A stretch of 64,000 nt of DNA from Sanguinoderma infundibulare (lineage: Eukaryota > Basidiomycota > Agaricomycetes > Polyporales > Polyporaceae). The stretch's first letter is position 1. The number at the start of each line of letters is the position of its first letter. Under the pieces are notes generated by a model, which was not told where the DNA came from, did no database searches, and was given only the letters and a program-made list of their open reading frames with translations. This document shows, one piece after another, positions 23,521-34,200 of this stretch. The stretch is from assembly GCA_032821775.1 (NCBI GenBank), contig JAVLRN010000004.1, positions 2,046,001-2,110,000 on the forward strand. The letters run 5' to 3'. The translations under genes and the position numbers were made by a program.

Positions 23521-23879
23521 GAAGCTTTGTTGCTTTGAAAAGTACACTGCATCATTATCTAAGTTGAAGTTGAGGTCTAGATCCATGGACTGGTCTATAC
23601 TTATGCTACTTCATGATCAAGTAGTCACAGTGATAGCTGGATCTGAATGAGCGGTAGAGGCGACAGGCCATTGATCCCTCTCTCTAAGGTGATCTTGGGC
23701 TGTCGAGGTGTCCTTTTGCCATTTGAGGACTCTATGCTTCCATTCTTCTGATCTGATTGTGATTCATGATTAGTCCCTTGTTTTGGTGGTGTTGCGATGA
23801 TGTTTTCTTTGTCCGCATGCTTTGATGCTTGTGATGTGTTTTCAAAGTTCCTTTCTATTGTTCTTTGTAAATGATTCTC

Positions 23880-24130
23880 TCCTTATCTGGAAGATGTCTT
23901 TGTCATCCTCCTTCTCCTTATCATCACATCACATGTTATGGCTGCCTTATCTGGGTCCATGGTGATGTCGATGGAAATAAACTGTTTGCAGCACAGTTCT
24001 AAGTGGTGGTGTTTCATTTTATAGGCTGTCAATATTTGTGTGATCATTGTTTCCTTTCTTGTTTTGTCACGAGTTATGGCAGCCAATCCTGGGTCCATAA
24101 TGGTAGTGATGGAAATAAACCTGTGTGTGA
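23880..24130 (-). repeat. Imperfect tandem duplication, about 140-150 bp apart
   Basis: Two related blocks (about 23915-23985 and 24060-24122) share TTATGGCNGCC...TGGGTCCAT and GATGGAAATAAAC, with mostly transition differences. They lie between the chromodomain remnant and ORF x of element C and produce a repeated MDPGLAAIT/MDPDKAAIT reading on the minus strand. Confidence 0.5.
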
Positions 24131-24247
24131 CATGGTTTGTATGATGGTCAATATTTGAGTCCTTTTGTGAAACTGGTAGAGTAAAAGAAAAAAATAAAAT
24201 TCTGTGCTAGTGTTGTACTAGCATGTCATGTGTGTCATTATACTACT

Positions 24248-24283
24248 ACTATCTCCCCCTTCTCTTAAGGTCATCCCGACCTT
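24248..24283 (-). promoter_or_regulatory. Internal polypurine-tract-like motif of element C
   Basis: Minus strand: AAGGTCGGGATGACCTT followed by AAGAGAAGGGGGAGATAG. It matches the tract abutting LTR2 (22130-22165) and the internal one in B. The AAGGTC...GACCTT part is a short palindrome. Confidence 0.5.
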
Positions 24284-24360
24284 ATCACTTTGCTCATTGT
24301 GGAGAGGATGAACACCCTTTGGGGCCACCAACACGTGCCCTGATTAGTACAGTTCACATG

Positions 24361-24846
24361 CTAGTTAGTAGGCAGGGTGCGTCGACGCTTGCATGGCTTG
24401 TCGATGACCTTCCTGTGCTTGCATTTGCACAGCTTGCACAAGAGGTGTTGTGGGATGTCGATCCGCCTGGGGTCTGCACTGTTCTCCTGGAGGCATTGCA
24501 GTTGGTAATGCTCGCAGTCGCATCTGTCGTCCTTGATCCACTCACTGTACAGATTCTTAAGTATGACGTATTGTGGATCTGTTATGAAATAAAAGTAGGT
24601 GAGGGGATACTCATTCTGGATGTGTTGCATTACCTCCATGATGACATGGATAGGCTTGTGGTTCCAGATTTGGGTGAATGCCTGGCTGTTGTGGAAGAGA
24701 TTGACACTGAAATGGAACCAGGTGCCCTCATGGCACTTGCAGCCGGTGATGATGAAGATGTGCAGCGGTGGTGGGATGATGGACTGGATGGCACCACTGG
24801 CCATTGCTTTGAAAGTCACCAGTGGGATGATGTTCTGGGCAGCCAT
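24361..24846 (-). CDS. ORF x of element C, Cys/His-rich 161-residue protein
   Basis: Begins with ATG at 24846 (MAAQNIIPLVTF) and is open for 161 codons. It keeps the block GCKCHEGTWFHF, then EVMQHIQNEYPLTYF, QENSADPR and HLLCKLCKCKHRK seen in element B. The CDCKHCQ site reads CDCEHYQ here, so one paired Cys is lost. After the TAG stop both copies still share HVNCTNQGTC. An uninterrupted frame in an element whose gag-pol is shredded is notable. Unknown function, possibly nucleic-acid or metal binding. Confidence 0.6.
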   Translation of the reverse strand: MAAQNIIPLVTFKAMASGAIQSIIPPPLHIFIITGCKCHEGTWFHFSVNLFHNSQAFTQIWNHKPIHVIMEVMQHIQNEYPLTYFYFITDPQYVILKNLYSEWIKDDRCDCEHYQLQCLQENSADPRRIDIPQHLLCKLCKCKHRKVIDKPCKRRRTLPTN

Positions 24847-24949
24847 TGCTGAGATGGTGTGGGTATGGATGGTACAAGTGGCAGTAGAGTGTGGTGGGTA
24901 AGGAATATTGTTCCATTCTTGTTCCCTTTATTCTCTGATTCTCCAGGGT

Positions 24950-25780
24950 TCCATGTCTGGTCTCAGAATAGCTCTTTCTTTACTGGTAATGCTCTTGTTC
25001 CAGTATTGGATCATGTGCCTTTCACACATGAGGGTCTTTTGATCAGAGACTATTTTGTGTGAAGTCATTGCATCTCTTCTGTGCCTGATGTGTTCGACTG
25101 ATAGTTCTTGATCCTTGGTCTTGTCAGTGTGTTTGGCTTTTATAAGAATCTTTGATAGAAATGTTCATGGTTGTCAGAGACCATTGGGTCTCTTCTGTCT
25201 GAGAACTGCCCCATAATGCATATTCGAATGCATTACATTCTGACTAGAATGCTTCCTTTGGGCTGGCAGTTTCCATGGTAAATTCCTTGTGAATGCTTAT
25301 TTTAAGCCATATGAACGCTGTGTCATTCTCCAGTGTTGGCCAGAATGTAGTTGCTGTTGAGCATCACAAGGTCATATGATCTTCTGAGAACCTTGTACTT
25401 CTGAAGCCTAAAACGGCAGGTCTACTGAACACCTGTCAGTACTTGCCATTTTCGGATAGCCTAATGCTTTTGAAGGCTTATGGCATGTTTCGCTGGTTGA
25501 ATAACTGTTCTGGGGTATTCGACTTTGGTGTTGTGTATTTGAGTTCAAGTTCCTCTATCCCTAGGGGACCAATAGTTGTCATAGAACTTGATTTGTTCAA
25601 ATATGTCACTTTTCCACTGTGAAAGTGAATTGGTGGTCTCCACAGTTCCATCGCTTCAGTGAAAATGATGGCCCTGTACTGGTCGCAAACTACCATCCTT
25701 TTGATCGCAAAAGAAATGGCAACTGCTAAAGGTAATGTCAACTGAAGCTCTCCTCTTCACTAAGATCGTCATGACCTTAA
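24950..25780 (-). pseudogene. Element C RNase H and RT fragments
   Basis: DNA-level similarity to element B pol is visible in order: 24960-25020 matches B about 16025-16090, 25150-25215 matches B about 16460-16520 (RNase H), and 25660-25720 matches B about 17285-17345 (RT start). The integrase part is missing. A third purine-tract/palindrome motif (25745-25778) follows. Frames are too broken to translate. Confidence 0.6.
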
Positions 25781-27430
25781 TTTTATCAGTGGTTGAGGAA
25801 TGTGTTGACTATTGAGTATAACCCTCCTCCAGATTTTCTTCATCCTCAGTGCTTGCTTTGCTGGCACTGGTTAGCTCCTCTTCTCCTTGATCTGTACTCA
25901 GTGCTTGACTAGAGTATTAGATCCTTCACCTCAGGGTTTTTCCTTCCCTGGGTGGTACTTCACCTGCAGTTCTTGTGATACTGTTGGTATGTCGACAGCT
26001 TCATGTAGCTCCTTATCAGAATATGCCTCTTGTCATCGAGACACCTCTGAGTTCAGTTTGAGCTATCCACTAGTGTATTTTGACAGCTAGTGGATTCTTG
26101 TTAGTCTGCTTCGACTTTTATGTAGCCTGCTAAGCTCCATACACTTATTGAAGTAATATGAAGTGCAAGGGTACACGTTGCAGCCTGGATTCTAGTCTGT
26201 TTGTCTTTGGGTATCTAACTGTCCTTCAAGGCATTGGATGATGGATAGGACTATAGGTGCAAACTGAACTGTGGTGTGTTCACTTGTCTGAACTGGGTTC
26301 TGTGACATGCCTTGAGTATCGATGGGTGTCTTCGACCTCTTGGTTTCTGAGGTTGGTTTTCTCAATCAGTTGGTGTTCATCAACCAGTTTGTGTGTCCAT
26401 AGTGGTCCTCTTGTTGACTGGTTTGTTGTATGCCAACTGTTCTTCACCACAGATTGTTGGGTATACTGTCGACCATTTGACTGGTCTGTTTCTTTGACTC
26501 GTTTGACCTATCAAACTTCATGGACTTGTTGAAGTACTGATGAAGCCTAGGTATTATTGAGTCCTGGTGTTGCTGTCCTTTGAGTTTGCTTCTGGACTTG
26601 TGTGACCCACAAGGCATCGTATGGTATAGTGGCTAGGGGTGCAAGTCGCAAACTGGGTTTGTGTTCTTTCAACACCTGTTTGGGGTGTTGGTATGCTTTC
26701 AGTTCATCCAAAAACATGTTGGTGTCTTCGGTTGGTCTACCTTCCTAACTTATCCAACCTACTAAACTTCATGGACCTATCAAGGTGCTAATGAAGGTTA
26801 ATATCAGATTGTAGACTGAGTTCTTCAATGCATCTTTCAGCATTGGTACGTTTGTGTGGTCCGGTTTGTTTACTAGTATGCTTTGAAAACTAGTGTAGTT
26901 TGACTGGTCAGTTTTGTGACTCAATGCTTTGAGTCGCAAACTAGATCTTGTGACCTCCTATAGAATAGATCTCTCTGTCAAAGAGATACTACTCAATATA
27001 GTTTCACAATACTTGGTACTGTATTGCTTGAGGTACTTGATGTGTCGAGAATGATAGATCTGTTCTGTAGGACTTTGAATGATCTATGGTTCCTCTTCAA
27101 GGTCTTCGACAATGATTGATCATTGATAGGGAAATCTTCTTTTCTCCTGGGGCTGCACTCCTAGAAGTACTTGGTACTTGTAGTGCCTAACAATGTAGTG
27201 AAGGTACAACTGGCCAAAATTGCAACTTTGACTACTTCACGAAGATAGTGGAGATTTTGATAACTCTGATAAATTTTGATTCCTCTAGATTTACCAGAAT
27301 GTCTAGCGTTTGAGCTCAACATAGATTTCATTGCCAAGTAGGGACTATAGTTCCCTAAGACTTTGTGTTGAGTGGATACTTCCTCCTTAGCTTGTGCCGA
27401 TATCTCTTCACTTGTCAAAGCTAAAGACTT
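25781..27430 (-). other. Element C decayed gag-side interior
   Basis: No frame survives. Related blocks of CTAAACTTCATGGACYTRTY type recur near 26110-26160, 26510-26550 and 26755-26805, and AATAGATCTCT and CACTCAATATAG-like text near 26965-27000 resembles B around 20630-20670. It is most simply the decayed gag region of C. Confidence 0.45.
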
Positions 27431-28140
27431 GCGGGGTATAGGCTCCTTCTAGACTTATTGTTGCGGGCTAGAACAGACTACCTATTACTGTAGGAATTCT
27501 CTTGTATAGGCCTTCTCTTAGTTCCTGTTAAGGGATCCATCTCTGGGTATAGGTTCCTCTGAGCTTTGTTGAAAGCTAGGGCTGCTACCTATTGTCAACC
27601 TGTACTGCAGTCTAATGTTGGTGTACTTCTCTCCTAGTAATGTTGAAACTGTAGGGTTTGAACACTACTTATTGGATCTTCTATTAAGGGTATGTCTGTC
27701 CTTAACTCTTTGTGATATAGGACTTTAGACTTTTATTGAAAGTCAAAGTGAATGACCTATCACTTGGGGTATATGTTGCTTTCTAAACCTCATCAAAGGC
27801 TAGACCGAGCAATTTGTTGTTCAGGGTATAGGATGCTTATCGACTGTGTCGATAATTGACTGAGCAATCCTATTGGTCTGGTTATGGATTGTTTCTAAAC
27901 CTTGTCGTAGGTCAGACCTAACAGTCTATCATCCTGGATATAGATGACTTCTTGACTCTTGTTGACGCTTGACTAAGTGATCTATCATCCAGGGTATAGA
28001 TTACTTCTGGACCTTGTCAAAGGCCAGACCAGTAACCTATCGCTCGTAGTATGGACTGCTTTCTGCACCTTAATGAAGGTCAGACCAGGCAATCCATAGT
28101 ACATCCTATAGTATAGATTGCTTCTTGACCAAAAAATCTA
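27430..28140 (-). repeat. Array of about ten degenerate 60-65-bp hairpin units in the element C leader
   Basis: GGGTATAG then TTCTAGACCTT...AAGGTCAGACC then CTATC recurs about every 60-65 bp. Each unit contains an inverted repeat able to form a hairpin. Element B has only about one such unit at the same place (about 21075-21150). The array lies between the primer-binding site and gag, i.e. in the transcript leader. Confidence 0.6.
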
Positions 28141-28186
28141 TACTCAAGGGATTGGGTGCTCTGCACTTGAAAAAGTGGAGCATTTA

Positions 28187-28198
28187 AGTTTTCAGTCT
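28187..28198 (-). promoter_or_regulatory. Self-priming primer-binding site of element C
   Basis: Minus-sense AGACTGAAAACT, two bases after LTR3, perfectly complementary to AGTTTTCAGTCT inside LTR3 (28574-28585), which starts 33 bp after TATATAAG (28611-28618). The spacing is identical to element B. Confidence 0.7.
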
Positions 28199-28200
28199 AA

Positions 28201-29696
28201 TGTTACATCTCAATACCTGCAAACCTTATGCAGGTATCAATACATAGTCAAGTATTGGATCTAACCTTACTTATTGAAATAAAGCCATGAGTTGTTGTCC
28301 GAACAACCCAAAAGATGTGCTATCCAAAGGAGAGTCTCCTAGTCTATAGGCAATGACTTAGATGTTTGATCTACAGTCATTGACTACCAAGGCCTGATAA
28401 TGTCTGAGCAATGCAGGCAACTAAAGTATCTTCTAAAAGACTTTGTACACAACTTAGGGAGTCCCCCTAGCTAGGGTAAGAGGTAATGGGGGTGGTCCTC
28501 TATTGGTGTGACTTATGAAATAGAAACTAGACAGTTTCCATGGAATAGGGTAGGCTCCTGTGGATAGGACAGGAGACTGAAAACTGGGGGTCACTACTGA
28601 GGTGTCACCCCTTATATACATGTCTAGATGCTGTGCTCTGCGCAGCTTGGTAGACTATGAACTATGGACTATGGACTACGGAATGAGTTATAATAAGTCA
28701 TTACTGTGGACTGCAGAAAAGGGTCATAAAAAGTCCTAGATATGTCCAAAGGGGGTGTAAGCATAGAAAATGCACAGACACAAAGGTACTGTGTTCATGC
28801 AGTCACATGACTGCTGTGTCTGTGTGGACACAAGAGTGTTGTGTCAGTGTAGGCGTATGAAAGCTATGGTTGCATGGACACATGAGTGTTGTGTCCGCGT
28901 GGTTGCTGTGCATTGCTGCAGACTGTGCATTGCTACAGACTGTGCAATGTATCCTAATGAGTCCATGGTTCCGGACTGTAGGAGGAGTTATGACTGTGGG
29001 CTGAGTCCTGATGGGGTCTGAGTTAGGATGAGTCCTGTTGACAAATCCTGAGTCATGCTTAGAATGTTCCAGTAATTGGTGGAATATTCCAGATATGACT
29101 ATAGACTGTGGACTGCAGGGGAAGTCACAGTAAACTTGAGTATTAGGTGAGGGATAGACTGTGTAGGACACAGTTTAGAGCACTTGATACATGTCCTTGC
29201 TGGGACATGGTCATGTGGGCATGTCTAGTTTGGTCACAAGTCCATGTATAATAGATGGAGTAATGACTGAAGGGGAACTGTGCACAGCACAGTTACTGAT
29301 GATGGTAGAGGTGGAGATGGGCTGTTGATAGCACAGTCTCTGAAGAGAATGTGAGGGTAGACTGTGTATGACACAGTCTACTGTGCTGGTATGGAATAGT
29401 CAAGACATGGTCTCATGAGCGTGCCTGTACCGACTATAAGCCCAAAGTGGTCTTGATATATACAAGGGAATGGCATAGTCTGAGTATATATCGATGGGTG
29501 GTAAAGGGAGTGTATGTCCATGGATATGGACGGATGGTAGAGGAGTGGATGGTATGGGTATAATCCCTACAATAGAGTCATGGTAGTGTGCGCGTAAGGG
29601 ATGTGAGGTCCGAGATGATAGCGATAGTGATATAAGTCCATGCGGGGTGGATGTAGTTGAAGAAAAATGATAACCCCCTATGTTAGCATTGTAACA
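28201..29696 (-). repeat. LTR3 (5' LTR of element C, 1496 bp)
   Basis: TGTTAC at 28201, GTAACA at 29696. It contains the TATATAAG box and the putative transcript start. It is longer than LTR1 because of a U3 extension (about 28915-29690), only the last part of which is present in LTR2. The five bases after it (CTAGA) match those before LTR1. Confidence 0.85.
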
Positions 29697-29748
29697 CTAG
29701 ATGCTGGAGGACTAGATGCTAGATAAGCTAGATGGGCTAGAAACTAGA

Positions 29749-30222
29749 TGTTGATGCTGCCTGAGGGCGCAGAATACAAGGAGCAGCTGCAGCAGACAGT
29801 CACACTGAGCTCTGAACTGTGGGAAGGCGAAAGCTGTCTATCCCAAAATGTACTGATGACTATATACATACCACTACTTCACATCTGAAGTGGATCCAGC
29901 TGCTCCTGGTCATAATCTCCAAGGAGTACCCCCCTCAGACCCACTGTGGACATCCTATGTGATCCGAAGGACAAGTCACTACCCTGTCAAACAAGTACTG
30001 TTGCTGGGTCAGTAAGTCACATGACCATGTCCTGTCCTTGAGTCCTATCGCATCCCACCTACCACCTCTGATACCATAGTTCAAGAGCTGAGTGTCTCTT
30101 GCAAAGGCCAGTATCCCATACAGTGATAGTCTGATGGCAGTCCAATGGTCACCTACACAAAGTGTGCTTCATGTGTCTTGTCTGTCTGATTCCATCGATG
30201 GCACTGGTATCAGTCCCATCAG
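29749..30222 (-). repeat. A-type LTR, the displaced 5' LTR of element A
   Basis: 474 bp, TGTTGATG...CATCAGCA. A second copy is at 52569-53036 (TGCTGATG...CATCACCA). Both are preceded on the plus map by the CTAGATGGGCTAGAAACTAG leader found at 11225-11264 next to element A. A TGTATATAG box is present in minus sense. The pair defines the LTR. Its link to A rests on the shared leader and the nested insertion. Confidence 0.65.
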
Positions 30223-30684
30223 CAGCCTTGGGGCATGTGGTTACAGTGGCTTCGGTGGTGGGCATTGTGACAGGGTGACTATATGCAGGTTGAATTATGT
30301 GGAGAAGCTCTGGGGATGATGTGATGAAGGAGAAAGAGCTGTTGACACTCTTGGAAGGTGTAGAAAGCTGGGTGTATGCACAGGAAATGAGGGACAGGGT
30401 GGTCAATGGGACATCCACAGGCTCAGAGACAGGTTCCAGGGGTGGAGGCATTGAATCTGGAATGGAAATGACCAAGAGGACAGAACTAATGAACAAGAGC
30501 AACGAGCACTCACTGTTCACCAGTAATGGCAGGGTGGGTTTGGTGTGTGCTTCTTCAGTGGCAATGGTGTAATGCCTGTGAGTTATGCTGTTCCCAGGGA
30601 TCTGCAGTAGCTGAAAGTGGCTTTTTCCAATATACCATTGGACCAGGTGTGGTTAGGCTGGGAGTCACTGTTGCTGATGGCAAT
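30223..30684. other. No supportable gene between the A-type LTR and element D
   Basis: A 123-codon minus frame (30149-30520) overlaps the LTR, and plus frames overlap it. None has a recognisable motif. Probably old flanking DNA. Confidence 0.35.
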
Positions 30685-31219
30685 TGTCACAGCCAAGCGA
30701 CTGCACCACAAACAAAACAAAAACAGAGCTTACTGGTGTGGGCTGACACACAGTAGAGTGGGCAGAGGCAAAGAGGATGGATTGTCTAGGTGAGGAGACA
30801 AGTGGTGGCAGGGGCTGTTAAGCTGCCTACAGTGGAGGGGGAAGAGAACAAGAGACAGAATCTAAGGTCTCTGAGCCCACCTCACAGTCCTTATATACTA
30901 TTACAGAAGGGTGCACAGACCATGTCCTGTGTGGCTGTGTTTAGCACATACATGAGGGAACAATGAGGCTACCATGAGGCTGCCATGAGGCCGCCATGAG
31001 GTCAGAGAACAATAAGGGAACCTATTTACATAACAATGACCAATGATGGACCAGAACCGGGCTCCTTCTGGGCCGGCCTTGAGAGATAAGATATGATAAA
31101 CAGCATCTGGGGTCACACCCCCAGATAAGATAGGATGAAAGATAATGATAAACGCTGCCTAGGCTGTGCCGACCTTCAGAAATGAAACATTGCCAAACAT
31201 GGCGCGAAAAACCATAACA
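30685..31219 (-). repeat. 3' LTR of element D (535 bp)
   Basis: Minus sense starts TGTTATGG (31219) and ends CTGTGACA (30685). The solo LTR at 59025-59498 is the same family in the opposite orientation. The polyprotein stop codon (TAG, 31220-31222) and a purine tract (AAGAGGGGGTAG) abut it directly. Confidence 0.85.
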
Positions 31220-34200
31220 CTACCCCCTCTTCAAGATCTGAGCTCCTGTGAAGCGGACATTTCAAATATGACGATTGAACTGCGTATGTACTGGCCAGGG
31301 GTTGGTGAGAGAGATAGGCCAGACAGCATTGGGGTGTGCAGCATGGAACTCGTCGACCAGCTCCTTGCAGTGTTTGACATGTCATACAGGCTCCCATGTG
31401 GCTTCACTGTTATCATACCCGAGCCATTTCACAAGGTACTGAACGTATCCATAGGCAACCTTGGAGTCGAGAATTTTCTCCACCTCAAACTCATCATGTT
31501 CTTTCATTTCTATCAGCCCTGGCTTTGACGGGTTGCAGTTGCCAATCTCATCCTCATAGTAGGGAACAAGTTTGGAGGCATGGAAGACAGGGTGTACCTT
31601 GTTGCTAGGGGGGAGCTGAAGATGAAAGTCGACAGGACCAACTTGTTCGACGATCTTGTAGAGACCAAAGTTCTTGGCAGACAGCTTGGCTGCTGACTGT
31701 TTGATCTTGAGGTCCTTCCCTTTGAGCATAACCTTGTCTCCAACCTTGAATGGGACAGCGTTCTTGTGCTGATCATAGTACCACTTCATTCACTTTGCAG
31801 CGAGGGTCATGGATGCTTGTGCCTGTTCTCGAGCTTCAGCATGGTACTGGAAGATGTCTTCTAGGGATGGAAAACCAAGCTCTTCTTGAACGTCTGGGGC
31901 CATTTTGGGGTGATAACCATACTTCACAAAGAATGGGGAGAGCCCTGTGGACTCGTGTGCTGCATTGTTATAGGAGAACTCAGCAGTGGAGAGGAGGGAG
32001 GCCCAGTCATCTGGCTGGTGTTCAGTGAAGATGCGTAAGTACTGTTCCAGCGACTGGTTGACCTGTTCTGTTTGCCCATCAGTCTGAGGGTGGTACGCTG
32101 TCGACATTGAGGCTCAGATGCCTAGTTTCTGGCAAAACTCCTTAAACACTGCACTTGCAAACTGTGTTCCTCGGTCCAAAATGATCTGTCTGGGGATGCC
32201 ATGGAGCTTCAAGATCTGTTCATATATCAGGTCTGCAGCATCGGCAGCTGAGAAGTGGTCATCGCATGCAAAGAAATGAGAGCATTTGGTTAACCGGTCC
32301 ACTACCACCACTATAGCAGTATAGACATTGCCATGCTTGTCGATTGATGGGGGAAGCTGGGTGATGAGGTCAATGCTCCAGATTTCCCAAGGGCCAGCGG
32401 GAACATCATTCGGCTGTAGCAGGCCAAATGGAGGGTGTTGTGAGGCTTTGTTCCTTTGGCAAGTGTCACATCCCTTGACATACTTCTTCACATCAACTGA
32501 CATTCCTGGCCACCAGTAGTTACAGCTGATGAGCTCTTAAGTCTTCCAGCGACCTGGGTGTCCTGCAAGCACTGTGTCATGGTGGAGCTTGAGAAGCTCA
32601 AGTCATAGCTCCCTGTCCTTTGGAACATAAACTTTTCCCCTATGTAGCAGTAAACTGTTCTCAAAGTTCCATTCCTGAAGTGATTTTCCAAACTTTCATG
32701 GACTGCTGTTGAGCAGTGACTTGTAATCCTTGGTCATCTTGTCATCTTCAAGGGCCTTCTTGATTTTCTCAAGTAACTGGGCATCATCAACAACTGAGGC
32801 ATGCATTGGCTGGATTGCTTTGATGGCAAAAAACTCCAGTTTCAGCAGCATCTGACCTTCATTATTGCTGCTTACCCCCTCTTTATGATCTGGCCTCCTG
32901 GACAGAGGATCTGCATGGAGCATTGTCTTCTCAGGGCGGTATAGCAGGGTGAAGTTGAAATGTGAGAGAAAGAGACTCCATCGAGCCTAACAATGAGTGA
33001 GTTTCTGGGCCTGGTGGAAGTAGGTGAGGTTGAGATGGTCTGACCAGATCTCAACTGGCATAGGGTGTCCTTCCAAGTAATGACAATATTCCTCCAGCGC
33101 TTGTATAATTGCCAGCAGCTCCTTGTCATAGATCTCGTAGTTTTGCTCATGCTCATTTAAGGACTTGGAGTAGAATGCTACAGGGTGCCAAAGGTTATCC
33201 TCGCCTAGCTGTTCAAGCACTGCTCCAGTTGCAAAGTTCAAGGAGTCAGTCTCGAGATGGAATGATGCAGTGTTGCTGGGAATCCGAAGGATCAGAGCTG
33301 TGGTGAATGCAGTCTTGAGGCTTTGGAAAGCCATTTCCTGTGCTTCTCCCCATTGCCAAGGTGCATCCTTGCAGGTGAGCATCGTGAGAGGGCGAGTGAG
33401 CTTTGAAAAGTCCTTGACGAAACGGCGGTAGAAGTTGGCAAGGCCGAGGAAGGCTTGCACATGTTTGACTTTTGTTAGTGTTGGCCAGTTTGTGATACCC
33501 TCTACCTTGGATAGGTCCATCGTGATTGAGTCCTTCGAGATGATGAGGCTGAGAAACTCTACAGATGCCTGTTCAAAACAGCACTTTTCAGGTTTGATGA
33601 AGAGGTCATCGGCTCGTAGCTTCTGCAGTACTCTTTCCATAAGTTGCCAGTGGAGAGTGAGATCATCCATGAAGATGAGAATGTTGTCAATGTAGACTAC
33701 CATATGGCCAGTTGTGATTTCCTCCTTGAGAATCTTGTTCATCATGGCCTGAAAAGTGCTTGGAGCATTGCAAAGGCCAAACATCATGACTGTTGGCTCA
33801 TATAGGCCTCGGTGAGTGATAAATGCTGCCTTCTTCTCATTGCCTTCTCGAATGCGTACATTGTTGTATCCCCACCTTAGGTCTAGAGAGGTGAAGATGG
33901 ATGACTGAGAGAGTCGATCAATGAGGTCAGAGATGCGAGGGATCAGAAACTTGTCTTTCTTGATTGCTGCATTGAGGGCTCGATAGTCTTGCACAAAACG
34001 TAAACTGCCATCCTTCTTCTTGACAAAGAAGACAGGTGCCGCTGCAGGGCTTTTAGACTTCTGAATGTATCCCTTAGCTTCCTGCTCATCAATCCATCCA
34101 TCTAGCAAGTTACACTCCTGAGGGTTTAGCAGGTAAAGCTTGGTGGGCTTGGGTAGATGGGCACCCTCTGCTAGTTCGATGACATGATCATAGGCCTTGC

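Larger units (their letters stand above)
11265..29696 (-). mobile_element. 18.4-kb composite of two self-priming chromodomain Ty3 elements (B and C)
   Basis: Structure on the plus map: LTR1 (11265-12062), element B interior (12063-21205), LTR2 (21206-22129), element C interior (22130-28200), LTR3 (28201-29696). Everything is transcribed from the minus strand. Outer ends are TGTTAC...GTAACA, and five bases, CTAGA, sit on both outer flanks. LTR2 serves both as the 5' LTR of B and the 3' LTR of C, with no duplication around B alone. A tandem array formed by LTR recombination, or inserted as a dimer, fits best. The insertion interrupts the leader of element A, whose LTR is on the far side (29749-30222). 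The flank is CTAGA-rich, so a chance match is possible. Confidence 0.7.

Noticed and set aside
27430..28140. CRISPR-like array because of regular spacing
   Set aside because: Units are degenerate, contiguous and eukaryotic transposon leader sequence; no identical repeats with unique spacers, no cas genes.
30063..30080. TGGTATCAGAG (minus sense), resembling an initiator-Met-tRNA primer site
   Set aside because: It lies inside the 474-bp A-type LTR defined by its second copy, not next to an LTR end.
30149..30520. 123-codon minus-strand ORF
   Set aside because: It begins outside but runs into the A-type LTR, with no motif and no support from a second copy.
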